From assembly GCF_001298105.1 (NCBI RefSeq), contig NZ_LGJH01000166.1, positions 1 to 64,000 on the forward strand: a stretch of DNA of 64,000 bases, in the 5' to 3' direction. The DNA comes from Novosphingobium sp. ST904. Lineage in GTDB: Bacteria > Pseudomonadota > Alphaproteobacteria > Sphingomonadales > Sphingomonadaceae. Both the position numbers and the translations under genes were made by a program. Every line of letters starts with the position of its first letter. Within the stretch, counting starts at the first letter, position 1. Under the pieces are notes generated by a model that saw only the letters and a program-made list of their open reading frames with translations, did not search any database and was not told where the DNA came from. This document shows positions 8,062 to 18,357 of the stretch, in pieces.

Positions 8062-9081
8062 TCAGCCGGGAACGGGACCGGAGCCCGCACCGGAATCGCG
8101 AATGGCGGCGGCAATTCCGGCCAAGTCCTCATCGCTCAGCACCAGACCGGCCGCGGCCACCCAGCCGTCCACTTGCGCCGGGCTGCGCGCGCCGACGATG
8201 GCCCCCGTCACGCCCGGAACAGCCAGCACCCAGGCAACCGCCACCGCAGCCTGCGACACCCCGTGCCGCTCTGCCACCGGCTTCATCGCCGCTGCCACAG
8301 CCAGGTTGCGAACGAGATTCTCCCCAGTGAAGTCGGGATGGCGGCTACGCCAGTCATCCGCGGCAAGCGCCGCCGCGCGCTCGGCCGAGAAGGCCCCGGA
8401 AAGCAGGCCCGACTGCATCGGGCTATAGACGATCACCCCGGTATCCCGGGCAAGACACCATGGCAGTTCCCGTTCCATCGCACCGCGCTTCAACGCCGAA
8501 AGCGGCGGCTGAAGGGTGTCGACATGGCCCATGCCCTCAGCCTCGGCCAGTTGCCCGGCATCGTGATTGGACAGGCCGACCGCCCTCACCTTCCCCGCCG
8601 CCTTCAGTTCCAGCAAGGCGCCCCAGTATTCGTCCAGCGCCGCGCCGTCCTCTGCCGGCCAATGCATCTGCAGCAGGTCGATCCGCTCCACGCGCAGGCG
8701 CCGCAGTGAATCCTCGGCCTCCTGCACGATCGACGCCTTGCGGCCGACCCGAATCTTGGAATTGCGGTCGTTCGGATCCCAGACCTGCCCGCACTTGGTG
8801 AAGACATAGGGCCGTTCGTGAACGGGCATCCCCGCAAGGGCGCGCGCGACCACCTCCTCGGAGTGGCCAAGGCCGTAGATCGCCGCCGTGTCGATCCAGT
8901 TCACTCCGCGTGACACGGCATGGCGGATGGCACGGATCGAATCTGCATCGTCCTGCGCGCCCCAGCCGACCGCCCAGTCCGGCCCGCCGATGGCCCAGGC
9001 GCCAAATCCGACGCGGCTGATCTCCATGCCCGTCAAACCGAGCGGACGGGTGGCGAGCCTTTCTGCGATGCCGGTGGTCAT
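8062..9081 (-). CDS. Aldo/keto reductase
   Basis: 339 residues. TIM-barrel AKR with the catalytic tetrad visible: Asp and Tyr in WIDTAAIYGLGHSEE, Lys in YVFTKCG and His in LLQMHWP. The NAD(P)H-binding end includes GVTGAIVGARSPAQVD. It reduces aldehydes or ketones of undefined identity. Probably co-transcribed with the downstream SBF-like transporter, and divergent across a 383-bp gap from a TonB receptor. Confidence 0.92.
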   Translation of the reverse strand: MTTGIAERLATRPLGLTGMEISRVGFGAWAIGGPDWAVGWGAQDDADSIRAIRHAVSRGVNWIDTAAIYGLGHSEEVVARALAGMPVHERPYVFTKCGQVWDPNDRNSKIRVGRKASIVQEAEDSLRRLRVERIDLLQMHWPAEDGAALDEYWGALLELKAAGKVRAVGLSNHDAGQLAEAEGMGHVDTLQPPLSALKRGAMERELPWCLARDTGVIVYSPMQSGLLSGAFSAERAAALAADDWRSRHPDFTGENLVRNLAVAAAMKPVAERHGVSQAAVAVAWVLAVPGVTGAIVGARSPAQVDGWVAAAGLVLSDEDLAGIAAAIRDSGAGSGPVPG

Positions 9082-9464
9082 GGCTGTGCTTCTCCCTGAG
9101 GGGCGGTGTGATCAAAGCCTGCGCCGCCGACCTTCGAACTCATCCCGCCATTGCCATGCCTCCGGCGCCCGGTCTTGTCGCCAGACCACCCGGCAGCTTG
9201 ACGCAAGACGCCATGCCCCGCCGATTTTGCATTGCAAGAAAGCGGGCTGCGGGAAAACTCCTGTTCGTTAACCCGTACAAGCCTTGGAAAACCGGCGATT
9301 CGTACTAACTTCGCCCTCCGTCGCAGGTTTCAACGGTCAAGTACTTATTCGCAAATGCACAAGACCGCGTCCGTTCCCCGCGCCAGATTTTCCGACAAGC
9401 GGCCACAAGCACAAGCACGAGCCGCAAAACCGGGAATCGGTCTGACTTTGTTCGGGGAGCTACC
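9082..9464. other. 383-bp divergent intergenic region
   Basis: This lies between the aldo/keto reductase (minus) and the TonB receptor (plus). Short open frames here have no codon bias or recognisable product. A GGGGAGC ribosome site precedes ATG 9465. No convincing -35/-10 pair or palindrome was found by eye. It must hold promoters for both flanking genes. Confidence 0.6.
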
Positions 9465-11845
9465 ATGATCAGCAAGTCACGAATCGCCTACGCGCTCGCC
9501 TCGAGCGTTTCTCTCCTCGCGTTCGCATCGGGCAGCGCGCACGCCGAGGAAGCCGCAGCAGCAGCAGCCACCGCTGCCGCCGCGCCGTCCGAAGGCCTTA
9601 CCGATATCGTCGTCACTGCCGAGCGCCGCGACGTCAGCCAGCAACAGGCGCCGCTTTCGGTCAGCGCCATCACCGCCGAAACGCTCAAGGCCTCGAACAT
9701 CAACGACATTACCGGCCTCAACGGTACGGTTCCCGGTCTCGTGGTCGCCCGCAGCGGCGGCGGCGAGCGCATCATCTCGATCCGCGGCATCGGTTCGAAA
9801 CGCCCGAGAACACCAACACCCAGCCGGGCGTCTCCTATCACATCGACGGCGTCTACATCTTCAACTCGATCGCCGCGAGCGCGGCCTTCATCGACGTGGC
9901 GCAAGTCGAGGTACTGCGCGGTCCACAGGGCACCCTGTTCGGACAGGGATCGACCGGCGGCACCATCAACGTCGTATCGATCGAGCCGAGCACCGAGAGC
10001 CTGAGCGGCAATCTCAACGCCGGGATCGGCAACTACAACTACATGGAGGGCTCGGGCGCGGTGAACGTGCCCCTGTCCAGCACCCTCGCGGTGCGCGGCG
10101 CCTTCCAGTACACCAAGCACGACGGCTACGCCTATGCCACCAAGGTGCCCGGTGTAGAAAAGTACGACCTCGACGATCAGGACGAGACCGGCTGGCGTCT
10201 CGGCGCCAAGTGGCAGCCTGCTTCGAACTTCTCGGTCGTGCTGAACACGGTGCAGTTCAACAGCGAGACCAACGGCCCCGCCCAGAAGAACATCCTCGAT
10301 CCCGAAACCGATCCGCGCGTACTGACGCAGGACTATCCGGGTCGCTCCAAGGTCAAGACGCAGCTCTATACCGGCGTGGTGAAGTGGGAGACGCCGTTCG
10401 CCACGATCAAGTCGATCACCGGCTACCAGAAGCTCCATTCCGAACAGGCGTGGGATTCGGACGGCCTCGACACCGAAACGTTCTTCCAGAACACCTACAA
10501 CCCGATCAGCTTCACCGGCGTGGCCTACGACCATGTGCCGCTGTGGGAATCGGACACCAAGAGCTGGAGCCAGGAGCTCAACCTGACCTCCAACGGCAGC
10601 GGCCCGTTCAACTGGGTTCTCGGCGGGGTCTACCTGCACTCCAAGAACAGCCAGTACATCAACGAATACCGCGGTTCGACCGGCGACATCCTTTCCCCGG
10701 CGCTGCCCACCAGCACGACCTGGAACGATCCCGCGATCGAAAACCTGACTTATGCCGAACTGTCCTCGATCAAGCGCGATCTTTACGCCTTCTTCGCACA
10801 GGGCACCTACGATCTCACCAGCCAGCTCAAGCTGACCGCCGGCGTGCGATACAACCACGACAAGGCCACCGGCATGTTCGACAGCATGTCCGGCGGCACT
10901 TCCAGCCAGACCTCGGGCGCCTATCTCCAGCCTTCCTCCACGGGAGGCCGCAAGGGCGATGCATGGACCGGCAAGGTCGCGCTGGATTACCAGATCACGC
11001 CAAGCAACATGGTCTATGCAAGCTGGACGCGCGGCTTCAAGCCGGGGGGCATCAACTCTTCCGCTTCCGCGGGAAACAGCTACTCGATCCTGCCGACCTA
11101 CAAGCAGGAAACCGTCGACTCGTTCGAGATCGGCACCAAGAACCGGTTCCTGGGCGATACGCTCCAGATCAACGGTTCGGCCTTCCTCTACAACTATCGC
11201 AACATGCAGTTCCTGGAGGAAGACCCGATCCTTTACGGCGAGGGCATCAGCAACGCCCCCAAGGCGCGTGTCTACGGCCTCGAACTCGAAGGCTCCTACA
11301 TTCCCACCGAAGGACTGCGCTTCGACGCCTCGATGTCCTATCTGGAGGGCGAATTCACGTCGCACTACCTCGCGCTCGATCCGACCAACGCCGCCAATGC
11401 CCAGAACGCGGCGGGCTATCCCGATTACCTGTTCTGGACCAACTTCGCCGCCGCCGTGGCGGCACGCGATGCCGCGCGGGAGGATATCAAGGGTAACCGC
11501 ATCCCCAAGCTGCCGCGCTGGCAGGGCAATGTGGCCGCGACCTGGAACGGTCAGGTCGGTCCGGGCGAACTGACCGCCCGTGCCCAGCTGATCTACCGGG
11601 GCAAGTACCAATACCGCCTGTTCAACGAAGGCGACGTCGACATCACGCCCTCGTACACGCAGGTCAACCTGATGCTGAAGTACGAACCGCAGGACACCAA
11701 CACCAACGTCACCCTGCGCGTCGTCAATCTCTTCGATAAGAACGGCGTGAACTCGCGCTTCTCCGACCCCTACGGCAGCGCCCAGGTCATGGAGACCTTC
11801 ATTCCGCCGCGTCAGGTGATCCTTTCGGTCGGCTACAAGTTCTGA
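9465..11845 (+). CDS. TonB-dependent receptor, read through a frameshift
   Basis: About 793 residues after restoring one G near 9797. It has a signal peptide with cleavage after SAHA, an Ala-rich linker, a TonB-box-like LTDIVVTAERR and plug motifs ISIRGIGS...VSYHIDGVYI. VEVLRGPQGTLFGQGSTGGTINV follows, and the protein ends VGYKF with terminal Phe. The shifted frame is lost in the plug just before the TPENTNTQPGVSYHIDG segment. It imports an unknown ligand across the outer membrane. Position immediately before an MFS transporter and an oxygenase cluster suggests uptake of that cluster's substrate. Confidence 0.9.
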
Positions 11846-11876
11846 TCCGGCCCGAAAGGGTCGCGGGAACGGCAAC

Positions 11877-11914
11877 GGGCGCGGAGGCTTCGGTCTCCGC
11901 GCCCTTTCCTTTTC
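11877..11914 (+). terminator. Rho-independent terminator after the TonB receptor
   Basis: GGGCGCGGAG / CTCCGCGCCC stem of 10 bp with an 8-nt loop, followed by TTTCCTTTTC. Confidence 0.7.
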
Positions 11915-12057
11915 GGACAAAGTGCCGCCGATCCTTGTTCCGCAGCCTCGATCAACTATCTAGGCGCAGGTCATCAAGAGTGTGCAGCCGCAGCATGAGA
12001 GCCTGCACGGCGTGTCAGTCCGGCGATTCCATCCGGACGGAGCCCGCAGGAGTAGCA

Positions 12058-13323
12058 ATGCCGCGCAGTGCCCTCGTCATGTTCGCCGCCTCGCTGGGGT
12101 TCTTCTTCGTGACGGCGACGACCTTCACCTCTCTCGGCTATGTGCTCTATACGATGGTGGCGCAGCTCGGCTGGTCGAAGGCGGCAGCGGGGCTCAGCTT
12201 CTCGCTGCTCGGGCTCGCCTGTGGTCTCGCCAGCCCGCTGCCGCCGCTGCTGATGAAATCCATCGGCACCCGGCTGACGATGTTTGCGGGCTGCCTCACC
12301 CTTGCCGCCGGGTTCTTCATCGCTTCGCAGATCGAACACCTGACGCTGTTCTTCGTGGCCACCACGCTGATGGGCATCGGCTTCTCGCTCGTCGCTCCCT
12401 CGCCCGCCGTCTACCTGCTGGCGACATGGTTCCCGCGCACCTCCTCACGGATGATCGGCTTCTACTTCATGACCGGCGCGGCGGGCGGCATCGTCGGCCC
12501 CCTGATCGTCGGCGGCATCGTCGGCCTGACCGGCGACTGGCGCCTGCACTGGCTGGTCATGTCCGTAAGCGCCCTCATCCTCGGCCTGATCTGCCTTGCC
12601 TGCATCCGGGACGCGGTGAAGGTGGAAAGCGTCGAGCAGGTCAAGGGCGCAGGCCATGAGCAGGCCGCCCCGGCGCAGAACAGCGTGTGGACCGTGAAGC
12701 AGGCGCTGATGACCCCGAGCTTCCTGATTCTCGCCCTCCTCATGACGGTGGTGCAGACGGCGGTCACTTCGGCGCACTCCATTCTCGTGGCTCACATCGC
12801 CAACCTCGGCGAAGGCGCCGCGCCCGGCGCGATCGCCATGAGCCTGCTGGCCTTTGCCGGCACCGGCGCCAAGGGGCTGACCGGCACCCTGTGCGAACGC
12901 ATCGACCCGCGCCGCATTCTCGTAGCGGGACTCGCCCTGCAGGCCCTGGCCATGGCATTGCTGTGGTCCGCCTCGATGGTGCTTGTCGCCACGGCAGCCG
13001 CCACTCTGTTCGGACTGGGCTGGGGCATGGCCTGGCTCTCGGCCCATATCCTCCTCCTGCGCTACTTCGGCGCCGGCATCGCCGGCGATATGACCGCCAT
13101 GGCCACCACGGCAACGACTCTTGCAGTCCTCGGCCCGATCGGTGCCGGCCGGATCGCCGACGTGACCGGCGGCTATTCGCTGGCCATCCTCGTGTTTGCC
13201 CTGCTGCTGGCTGCCGCCACGATCATTGCGGTGCTGTTCCTGCGTGCGCCGGTCTATCGCCCCGCACCAGCCGCCCCGCAGCCAGCCGCGATCGACGAAG
13301 ACGGAATGGTCCCGGCCGAATAA
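12058..13323 (+). CDS. MFS transporter
   Basis: 421 residues from ATG 12058, with GCAGGAG upstream. Twelve predicted membrane helices in two halves, with a charged loop around residues 185-210 (KVESVEQVKGAGHEQ). The family loop between helices 2 and 3 appears as LLMKSIGTRLTM. It resembles the oxalate:formate/monocarboxylate-type MFS subfamily (PSPAVYLLATWFPR). It is the inner-membrane partner in a cluster starting with an outer-membrane TonB receptor and continuing with ring-attacking enzymes, so uptake of an aromatic or carboxylate substrate is likely. Confidence 0.85.
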   Translation: MPRSALVMFAASLGFFFVTATTFTSLGYVLYTMVAQLGWSKAAAGLSFSLLGLACGLASPLPPLLMKSIGTRLTMFAGCLTLAAGFFIASQIEHLTLFFVATTLMGIGFSLVAPSPAVYLLATWFPRTSSRMIGFYFMTGAAGGIVGPLIVGGIVGLTGDWRLHWLVMSVSALILGLICLACIRDAVKVESVEQVKGAGHEQAAPAQNSVWTVKQALMTPSFLILALLMTVVQTAVTSAHSILVAHIANLGEGAAPGAIAMSLLAFAGTGAKGLTGTLCERIDPRRILVAGLALQALAMALLWSASMVLVATAAATLFGLGWGMAWLSAHILLLRYFGAGIAGDMTAMATTATTLAVLGPIGAGRIADVTGGYSLAILVFALLLAAATIIAVLFLRAPVYRPAPAAPQPAAIDEDGMVPAE

Positions 13324-13339
13324 GCAGTTCCCGCCGGAA

Positions 13340-13390
13340 GCAAAAGCCACCCGAAGCGCTGTAGTCGCTTCGGGTGGCTTTTGCATTTTT
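13340..13390 (+). terminator. Strong Rho-independent terminator after the MFS gene
   Basis: GCAAAAGCCACCCGAAGCG pairs perfectly with CGCTTCGGGTGGCTTTTGC (19 bp, 7-nt loop), followed by ATTTTT. It separates the MFS gene from the Rieske oxygenase, which therefore needs its own promoter in 13391-13540. Confidence 0.88.
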
Positions 13391-13540
13391 GAAGCGGACT
13401 TCGCAGGGCGGTATCCATTCCTGCCAAAAGTCACTGCGCCCAGTGCAAAGCCCTGCCCTGCGGCACCCGCTAGTCTGGCCCGGTTGCGGGAGGACGCACG
13501 GCGTTCTCCCCGGTCTCACCGATACGGGGATCAGGCAGGA

Positions 13541-14755
13541 ATGACTCTACTCAACGATCAGTTCTTCGACAGCCTTGGCAGTTCCATCAAGGACACGCTC
13601 GAAGCCGACACGCTGCCTCCGGCCTGCTATACCGACGAGGAATTCCACCACTTCGAGAAAGCTGCCCTGTTCGAGCACGAATGGCTCTGCGTCGGCCGTG
13701 CCGAGTGGCTGGAAAAGCCCGGTGACTTCTTCACCGTGACCCGCGCGGACGAGCCGATCATCGTCACCAAAACGCGCGACGGCACCGTCAAGGCGCTTTC
13801 GGCGGTCTGCCAGCACCGCGCCATGCTGGTGGCGGAGGGTCACGGCAATGCCCGCGCCTTCGTTTGCCCCTATCATCACTGGACCTACGATCTGGACGGC
13901 ACGCTCGTCGGCGCACCGGCGATGAACCGCACCTGCAATTTCGACAAGAAGGCCGCCAGCCTGCCGGAAATCCGGCACGAGATCTGGCACGGCTTCGTCT
14001 TCATCAACCTCGACCCCGAAGCCGAGCCGCTGACCCCGCGCCTTTCGGGGCTGGAGGATGTCGTCGCCAACTATGACTTCGCGAACCTGCGCGGGCCGCG
14101 TCCAGAGGAAGCCACCGTGTTCCCCTGGAACTGGAAGGTCATGCTGGAGAACAACAACGACGGCTACCACGCCAGCCGCCTGCACGCAGGGCCGCTGCAC
14201 GACTTCATCCCGAGCGGGCTCGCCACTTTTCCCGAAGTGCCGGAAGATTCGGCGGGCTATTATCGGCTCAACGGCACGCTCCACAAGAACGCCGCCTTCA
14301 ACGCCACGCAGAAGTCGGTCTTCCCGGTGTTCCCCAAGCTTACCGAGGAGGAGCAGAACCGGCTCCTGTTCGTGAACCTGCCGCCCAGCCTCTCGCTGGT
14401 CGTGCTGAACGACACCGTGCTCTATCTCATCATGGACCCGCGCTCGGCCCAGTCGCACGCCCTGACCATCGGCACGCTGATGGTGCCCGAGGCCATGGAC
14501 GATCCGCTGTTCGAGCTGAAGATGAAGATGAACGACACCGCAGTCGAGGAAATCGTCAGCCAGGACTTCCACGTCGACGAGCTGGTCCAGCAGGGCCTGC
14601 GCTCGAAGTTCGCGCCGCGCGGTCGCTACTCCTGGCAGGAGGGGGCCCAGCGCCTGCTCAACGTCTGGCTGGTGGAGCGCTATCGCCGCGAATGGGACCG
14701 CCGCCGCGGGCCCCAGAAACCTTTGGCTGCCCCGGTCACCCGCCTGCGCGCCTGA
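13541..14755 (+). CDS. Rieske non-heme iron oxygenase, large subunit
   Basis: 404 residues. ATG 13541 follows AGGCAGGA. The Rieske [2Fe-2S] site is CQH-x17-CPYHHW (CxH...CxxH). The mononuclear iron site is ENNNDGYHASRLH, matching the D-x2-H-x4-H pattern with the bridging Asp. The catalytic domain runs to the C-terminus. It hydroxylates or O/N-demethylates an aromatic or quaternary-amine-type substrate using an external reductase. No small subunit, ferredoxin or reductase gene is adjacent, so electrons must come from elsewhere. It opens a catabolic gene set followed by VOC, extradiol dioxygenase and amidase genes. Confidence 0.92.
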   Translation: MTLLNDQFFDSLGSSIKDTLEADTLPPACYTDEEFHHFEKAALFEHEWLCVGRAEWLEKPGDFFTVTRADEPIIVTKTRDGTVKALSAVCQHRAMLVAEGHGNARAFVCPYHHWTYDLDGTLVGAPAMNRTCNFDKKAASLPEIRHEIWHGFVFINLDPEAEPLTPRLSGLEDVVANYDFANLRGPRPEEATVFPWNWKVMLENNNDGYHASRLHAGPLHDFIPSGLATFPEVPEDSAGYYRLNGTLHKNAAFNATQKSVFPVFPKLTEEEQNRLLFVNLPPSLSLVVLNDTVLYLIMDPRSAQSHALTIGTLMVPEAMDDPLFELKMKMNDTAVEEIVSQDFHVDELVQQGLRSKFAPRGRYSWQEGAQRLLNVWLVERYRREWDRRRGPQKPLAAPVTRLRA

Positions 14756-14797
14756 TTCACAAACCTGAGTTTTACCGTCACCCATTCCCGACGGTCT

Positions 14798-14832
14798 GCG
14801 GCGTCCGGTCTCGTACCGGGCGCCGCCTTTTT
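14798..14832 (+). terminator. Rho-independent terminator after the Rieske oxygenase
   Basis: GCGGCGTCCGGT pairs with ACCGGGCGCCGC (one G-T wobble), followed by CTTTTT. Confidence 0.75.
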
Positions 14833-14941
14833 ATCCGCGCTTCCGGGCAGGCGCGAGGAATCAACGATTCGTGCGCGGCATGGCGAGCGTCCGCAAACCT
14901 ACGGGCTAGGCCTGTCTCCATACCAACGGGAGCACGCCTAC

Positions 14942-15427
14942 ATGACCAACACCCTCATCTTCGTCGACTTCGCCACCGACGATCCCGCCAAGGCCGGCGA
15001 ATTCTATGCGGAAGTCTTCGGCTGGGAAAACGACGCGCGCCCGCACGGTATCTACCACCGCATGGTCCCTGGCGGCTTCTTCCAGAACAAGGACGGGTCG
15101 GACAGCCAGATCGGCAACCTCCACCTCGGCGTGTTCGACGCGAACAACGCCCGCCCGCACCCGAATCCCGAAGGCGTGGAGCCGCGCACCTTGTCCACCG
15201 GTGGCCGCAAGGCGCGCATCTGGGTGCTGATCGGCGACGACGACAGCCCCGAACGCATTCTCGCCACCGCCGAAAAGCTGGGCGGCAAGGTGCTCTGGCG
15301 CAACCATTACTGGAAGGAATTCAACGGCTACAACCATGCCTTCGCCGACCCCTGGGGCAACGAGATACTTCTGTGGGGCAAGGCCGGCGAGAATCCGCAG
15401 ATTCCCGAGGACTATACGCGCGAATAG
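14942..15427 (+). CDS. VOC-superfamily (glyoxalase/bleomycin-resistance fold) protein
   Basis: 161 residues with two paired beta-alpha-beta-beta-beta modules. The N-terminus TLIFVDFATDDPAKAGEFYAEVFGW is the classic VOC opening and the C-terminal ADPWGNEILLW the classic closing. Metal-ligand positions are not certain, so it may be a dioxygenase, isomerase or binding protein. It lies between a Rieske oxygenase and a class III extradiol dioxygenase, consistent with a step in the same pathway; substrate unknown. Confidence 0.85.
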   Translation: MTNTLIFVDFATDDPAKAGEFYAEVFGWENDARPHGIYHRMVPGGFFQNKDGSDSQIGNLHLGVFDANNARPHPNPEGVEPRTLSTGGRKARIWVLIGDDDSPERILATAEKLGGKVLWRNHYWKEFNGYNHAFADPWGNEILLWGKAGENPQIPEDYTRE

Positions 15428-15540
15428 GCAGGGGCATCCACGGCGGCGCGACAAGTTCTTGTGCGCGCCGCCGCAAGACCGCCCGCCCCGCTTCTCCATA
15501 GCCTGCACGCATCGAAGCAATACCCGGAGCCAGACGCACA

Positions 15541-16324
15541 ATGAGCCGCCTTCCCATCGTTTTCTTCGGACATGGCAGCCCGATGGTGGCGCTGGAAAAG
15601 AGCGCCGTCACCCGCACCTGGAACCAGATCGCGGAGGGCATCGGCAAGCCGCGCGCAATCCTGTGCATCTCGGCCCACTGGCAGACGCGCGGCACCGCCG
15701 TCACCGCCATGGCCCAGCCGCGCACGATCCACGACTTCGGCGCCTTCCCGCAGGCCCTGTTCGACGTGCAGTACCCCGCCCCCGGCGATCCGGAACTGGC
15801 GACACGCGTGCGCGAACTGCTCAGCCCCATGCCGGTGAGCATGGACGCCAACTGGGGGCTGGACCACGGCACCTGGTCTGTGCTGGTCCACGCCTATCCC
15901 GAAGCGGACGTTCCGGTGATCCAGCTCGGCATGGATCTTGGCAAGAGCGCGGCCGAGCACTGGCTGGTCGGCCGCATGCTGCGCCCGCTGCGCGACGAGG
16001 GCGTGCTGATCATGGGAACCGGCAACATCGTCCACAACCTGCCGGCGATGGACTGGGCCAACCCGGCCGCCGATCCCTATCCCTGGGCCGAGCAGTTCAA
16101 CTCCACGATGTGCAAGGCCATCGCCTCCGACGATCCGCAGACCGTGATCGACTACGAGGCACTGGGCGATGCCGCCCGGCTCTCGGTGCCGAGCTCCGAC
16201 CATTTCCTGCCGCTGCTCTACGTCCTGGGCGCCCCGCCACGAGGACGAGGCGGCAACCTTCGAACCCGATTTCATCCAGCACAAGTCGCTCAGCATGACG
16301 AGCGTGCTGATCGGCGCCGAATAA
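15541..16324 (+). CDS. Class III extradiol dioxygenase (DODA/YgiD type), read through a frameshift
   Basis: About 260 residues after removing one extra C in the CCCC run at 16232-16235. It belongs to the LigB-superfamily 4,5-DOPA-extradiol-dioxygenase branch. Motifs: FFGHGSPMVAL (metal His near residue 12), CISAHWQTRGT, WGLDHGTWSVL and MGTGNIVHN. The corrected C-terminus FEPDFIQHKSLSMTSVLIGAE is the family ending, absent in the uncorrected frame. It cleaves catecholic rings next to the hydroxyls using Fe(II) or Zn(II). In this context it is a plausible ring-opening enzyme after Rieske hydroxylation. Confidence 0.88.
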
Positions 16325-16361
16325 GCGCCCGCACCCCATTTCCTTCCCAACAGGAGTTCCG

Positions 16362-17459
16362 ATGGCACTGATCAGCCTTAAGCCCGAGCCCGCCAGGGAG
16401 GCCGCTCTCCAGCCGTCGGCCCTGCACCATCTTCGGGCCACGCCGGAAACGGTGCACTGGGGCTACTTCTCGCCCGAGATCAAGCCGGCGCTCTATGTGA
16501 AGAGCGGCGACCTGATCCAGGCGCAGGCCGTCACGCACCATGCCGGCGACGATCCGGACCTGATGTTCGACGATGACATCCGCCGCATCTTCACCGAAAT
16601 CGATCCCGCCACCCGTGCGCCGGGCTGCCATATCATGACCGGCCCGATCTTCGTCGAGGGCGCCGAACCCGGCGACATGCTGGAAGTGCGCTACATGGCG
16701 ATGCGCCCGCGCTTCAACTACGGCTCGAACCTCGCGGCCAACTGGGGCCATCTCTACGAGGAATTCGGCGAGACCGAGCGCGTCACGATCTACAAGATCG
16801 ATCCCAACGCCAATACCGCCAGCGCGCTCTACGCCTATGACGTGGACGAGAAATATGTCGTGCCCGGCCGCATCACCCATTGCCCGGAATGCGACCGCTC
16901 CACCGCGCTGCCCGGCATCACCATCCCGGCCCGTCCGCACCTCGGCACCGCCGGCGTCGCGCCGGCCGTCAACGAGGCGGTGAGCACGATTCCCCCCGGC
17001 CTTCACGGCGGCAACATCGACAACTGGCGCATCGGCGCGGGCGCGACGATGTATTACCCGGTGCAGGTCAAGGGCGGCCTGTTCTCGATCGGCGACCCCC
17101 ACATCAGCCAGGGCGACGGCGAGATCAGCGGCACCGCGATCGAATCCTCGCTCGACGTGCTGTTCCAGATCATCTTGCGCAAGGACTTCTCCTTCCCCTC
17201 GCCGCTGCTGGAAACGCCGGATTGCTGGATCGTCCACGGCTTCGGAGAGAATCTGGACAAGGCGATGAAGTCCGCCTCGCTGGACATGCTCCACCTCCTC
17301 ACAGAGCATCAGGGCCTTTCGCGCAACGACGGCTATTCGCTGATGAGCGTCGCTGCCGACTTCGGCGTGACTCAGGTGGTCGACGGCACGCAGGGCATCC
17401 ACTGCCGCATCGAACGCCGCATCTTCCCCGATAAGGGCAGCGTTCGCGATCCCGAATGA
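16362..17459 (+). CDS. Acetamidase/formamidase-family amidohydrolase
   Basis: 365 residues, FmdA/AmdA family. Recognisable stretches: VHWGYFSPEIKPAL, HIMTGPIFVEGAEPGDMLEV, GIHC-type C-terminal hydrolase segment VVDGTQGIHCRIER and SIGDPHISQGDGEISGTAIE. Family enzymes are metal-dependent hydrolases of formamide, acetamide and related short amides. It lies 37 bp after the extradiol dioxygenase and 77 bp before a TauD-type gene. This implies that the pathway releases an amide or formamide-like fragment, or begins from an amide-bearing compound. Confidence 0.9.
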   Translation: MALISLKPEPAREAALQPSALHHLRATPETVHWGYFSPEIKPALYVKSGDLIQAQAVTHHAGDDPDLMFDDDIRRIFTEIDPATRAPGCHIMTGPIFVEGAEPGDMLEVRYMAMRPRFNYGSNLAANWGHLYEEFGETERVTIYKIDPNANTASALYAYDVDEKYVVPGRITHCPECDRSTALPGITIPARPHLGTAGVAPAVNEAVSTIPPGLHGGNIDNWRIGAGATMYYPVQVKGGLFSIGDPHISQGDGEISGTAIESSLDVLFQIILRKDFSFPSPLLETPDCWIVHGFGENLDKAMKSASLDMLHLLTEHQGLSRNDGYSLMSVAADFGVTQVVDGTQGIHCRIERRIFPDKGSVRDPE

Positions 17460-17536
17460 AACCGAACGCACCGGACGCGAGAGCCCTCACTCCGCGTCCG
17501 GTGCGTGCCCAAGAAGACAAGAACCGGAGCCCGACA

Positions 17537-18349
17537 ATGGGTTATGAACTGATCGACGTCCGCCCCCTGACCAAGCGCATCGGCGCGGAAATCTTCGGGG
17601 TCGACTTGCGCCAGCCGCTCGGCAACCAGGCCTTCGCCGAGATTCACGACGCGCTGATGAAGCACCAGGTCGTGTTCTTCCGCGATCAGGATATCGATCA
17701 CGAGGCGCACAAGGCGCTGGGCCGCGCTTTCGGCCGGTTGGCGATTCACTCGGGCGTCGCCGGGCTTCCCGACCATCCCGAAGTTGTCGCGATCCATGCC
17801 GACGAGAACTCGAAGTTCGTCGCGGGCGAAAACTGGCATTCGGACCTCTCAGCCGATGCCGAACCGCCGATGGGTTCGATCCTGCACATCCACACCCTGC
17901 CCGAAGACGGCGGCGATACGCTCTTTGCCAGCATGTATGCGGCCTATGACGCGCTGTCCCCGGCAATGAAGGCCTTCCTCGATCCGCTGACCGCCGTTCA
18001 CGACGCCAACCACGTCTACAAGGCGATCTTCCCGGATTCGACCAAGACCTACCCCTGCAATTCGCACCCGGTGATCCGCACCCATCCGGTCACCGGCCGC
18101 AAGCTGCTGTTCGTGAACTCGTCCTACACCACGAAGATCAACGAGCTGTCCGGCCCCGAGAGCAAGGCCGTGCTCGATTTCCTGTTCGACCATGTGAAAG
18201 ACGCCAATTTCCACGTCCGCTTTCGCTGGCAGAAGAATTCGGTGGCCTTCTGGGACAATCGCTGCACCCAGCACTTCGCGGTATGGGACTACTTCCCCGA
18301 GGTCCGCTCGGGCTTCCGCGTGACGGTGGCCGGCGACCGGCCCTTCTGA
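17537..18349 (+). CDS. TauD/TfdA-family Fe(II)/2-oxoglutarate dioxygenase
   Basis: 270 residues from ATG 17537. Facial triad: NWHSDLS (HxD) and distal His in NRCTQHFAVWDY. The 2-oxoglutarate-binding Arg is in RSGFRVTVAGDRP. The N-terminus LTKRIGAEIFGVDLRQPL is characteristic. The family includes taurine, sulfonate and 2,4-D dioxygenases that hydroxylate a C-H beside a heteroatom, releasing sulfite, an aldehyde or a phenol. Placement in an oxygenase/amidase cluster suggests a peripheral de-capping reaction. A sulfur role is also possible, given the TauE-like gene 17 kb away. Confidence 0.92.
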   Translation: MGYELIDVRPLTKRIGAEIFGVDLRQPLGNQAFAEIHDALMKHQVVFFRDQDIDHEAHKALGRAFGRLAIHSGVAGLPDHPEVVAIHADENSKFVAGENWHSDLSADAEPPMGSILHIHTLPEDGGDTLFASMYAAYDALSPAMKAFLDPLTAVHDANHVYKAIFPDSTKTYPCNSHPVIRTHPVTGRKLLFVNSSYTTKINELSGPESKAVLDFLFDHVKDANFHVRFRWQKNSVAFWDNRCTQHFAVWDYFPEVRSGFRVTVAGDRPF

Positions 18350-18357
18350 GCCCGTCG

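Noticed and set aside
9488-11920. Long minus-strand open frame antisense to the TonB receptor
   Set aside because: High GC produces long shadow frames; the translation is low-complexity and Arg/Val/Gly-rich with no domain, while the plus strand is a clear receptor.
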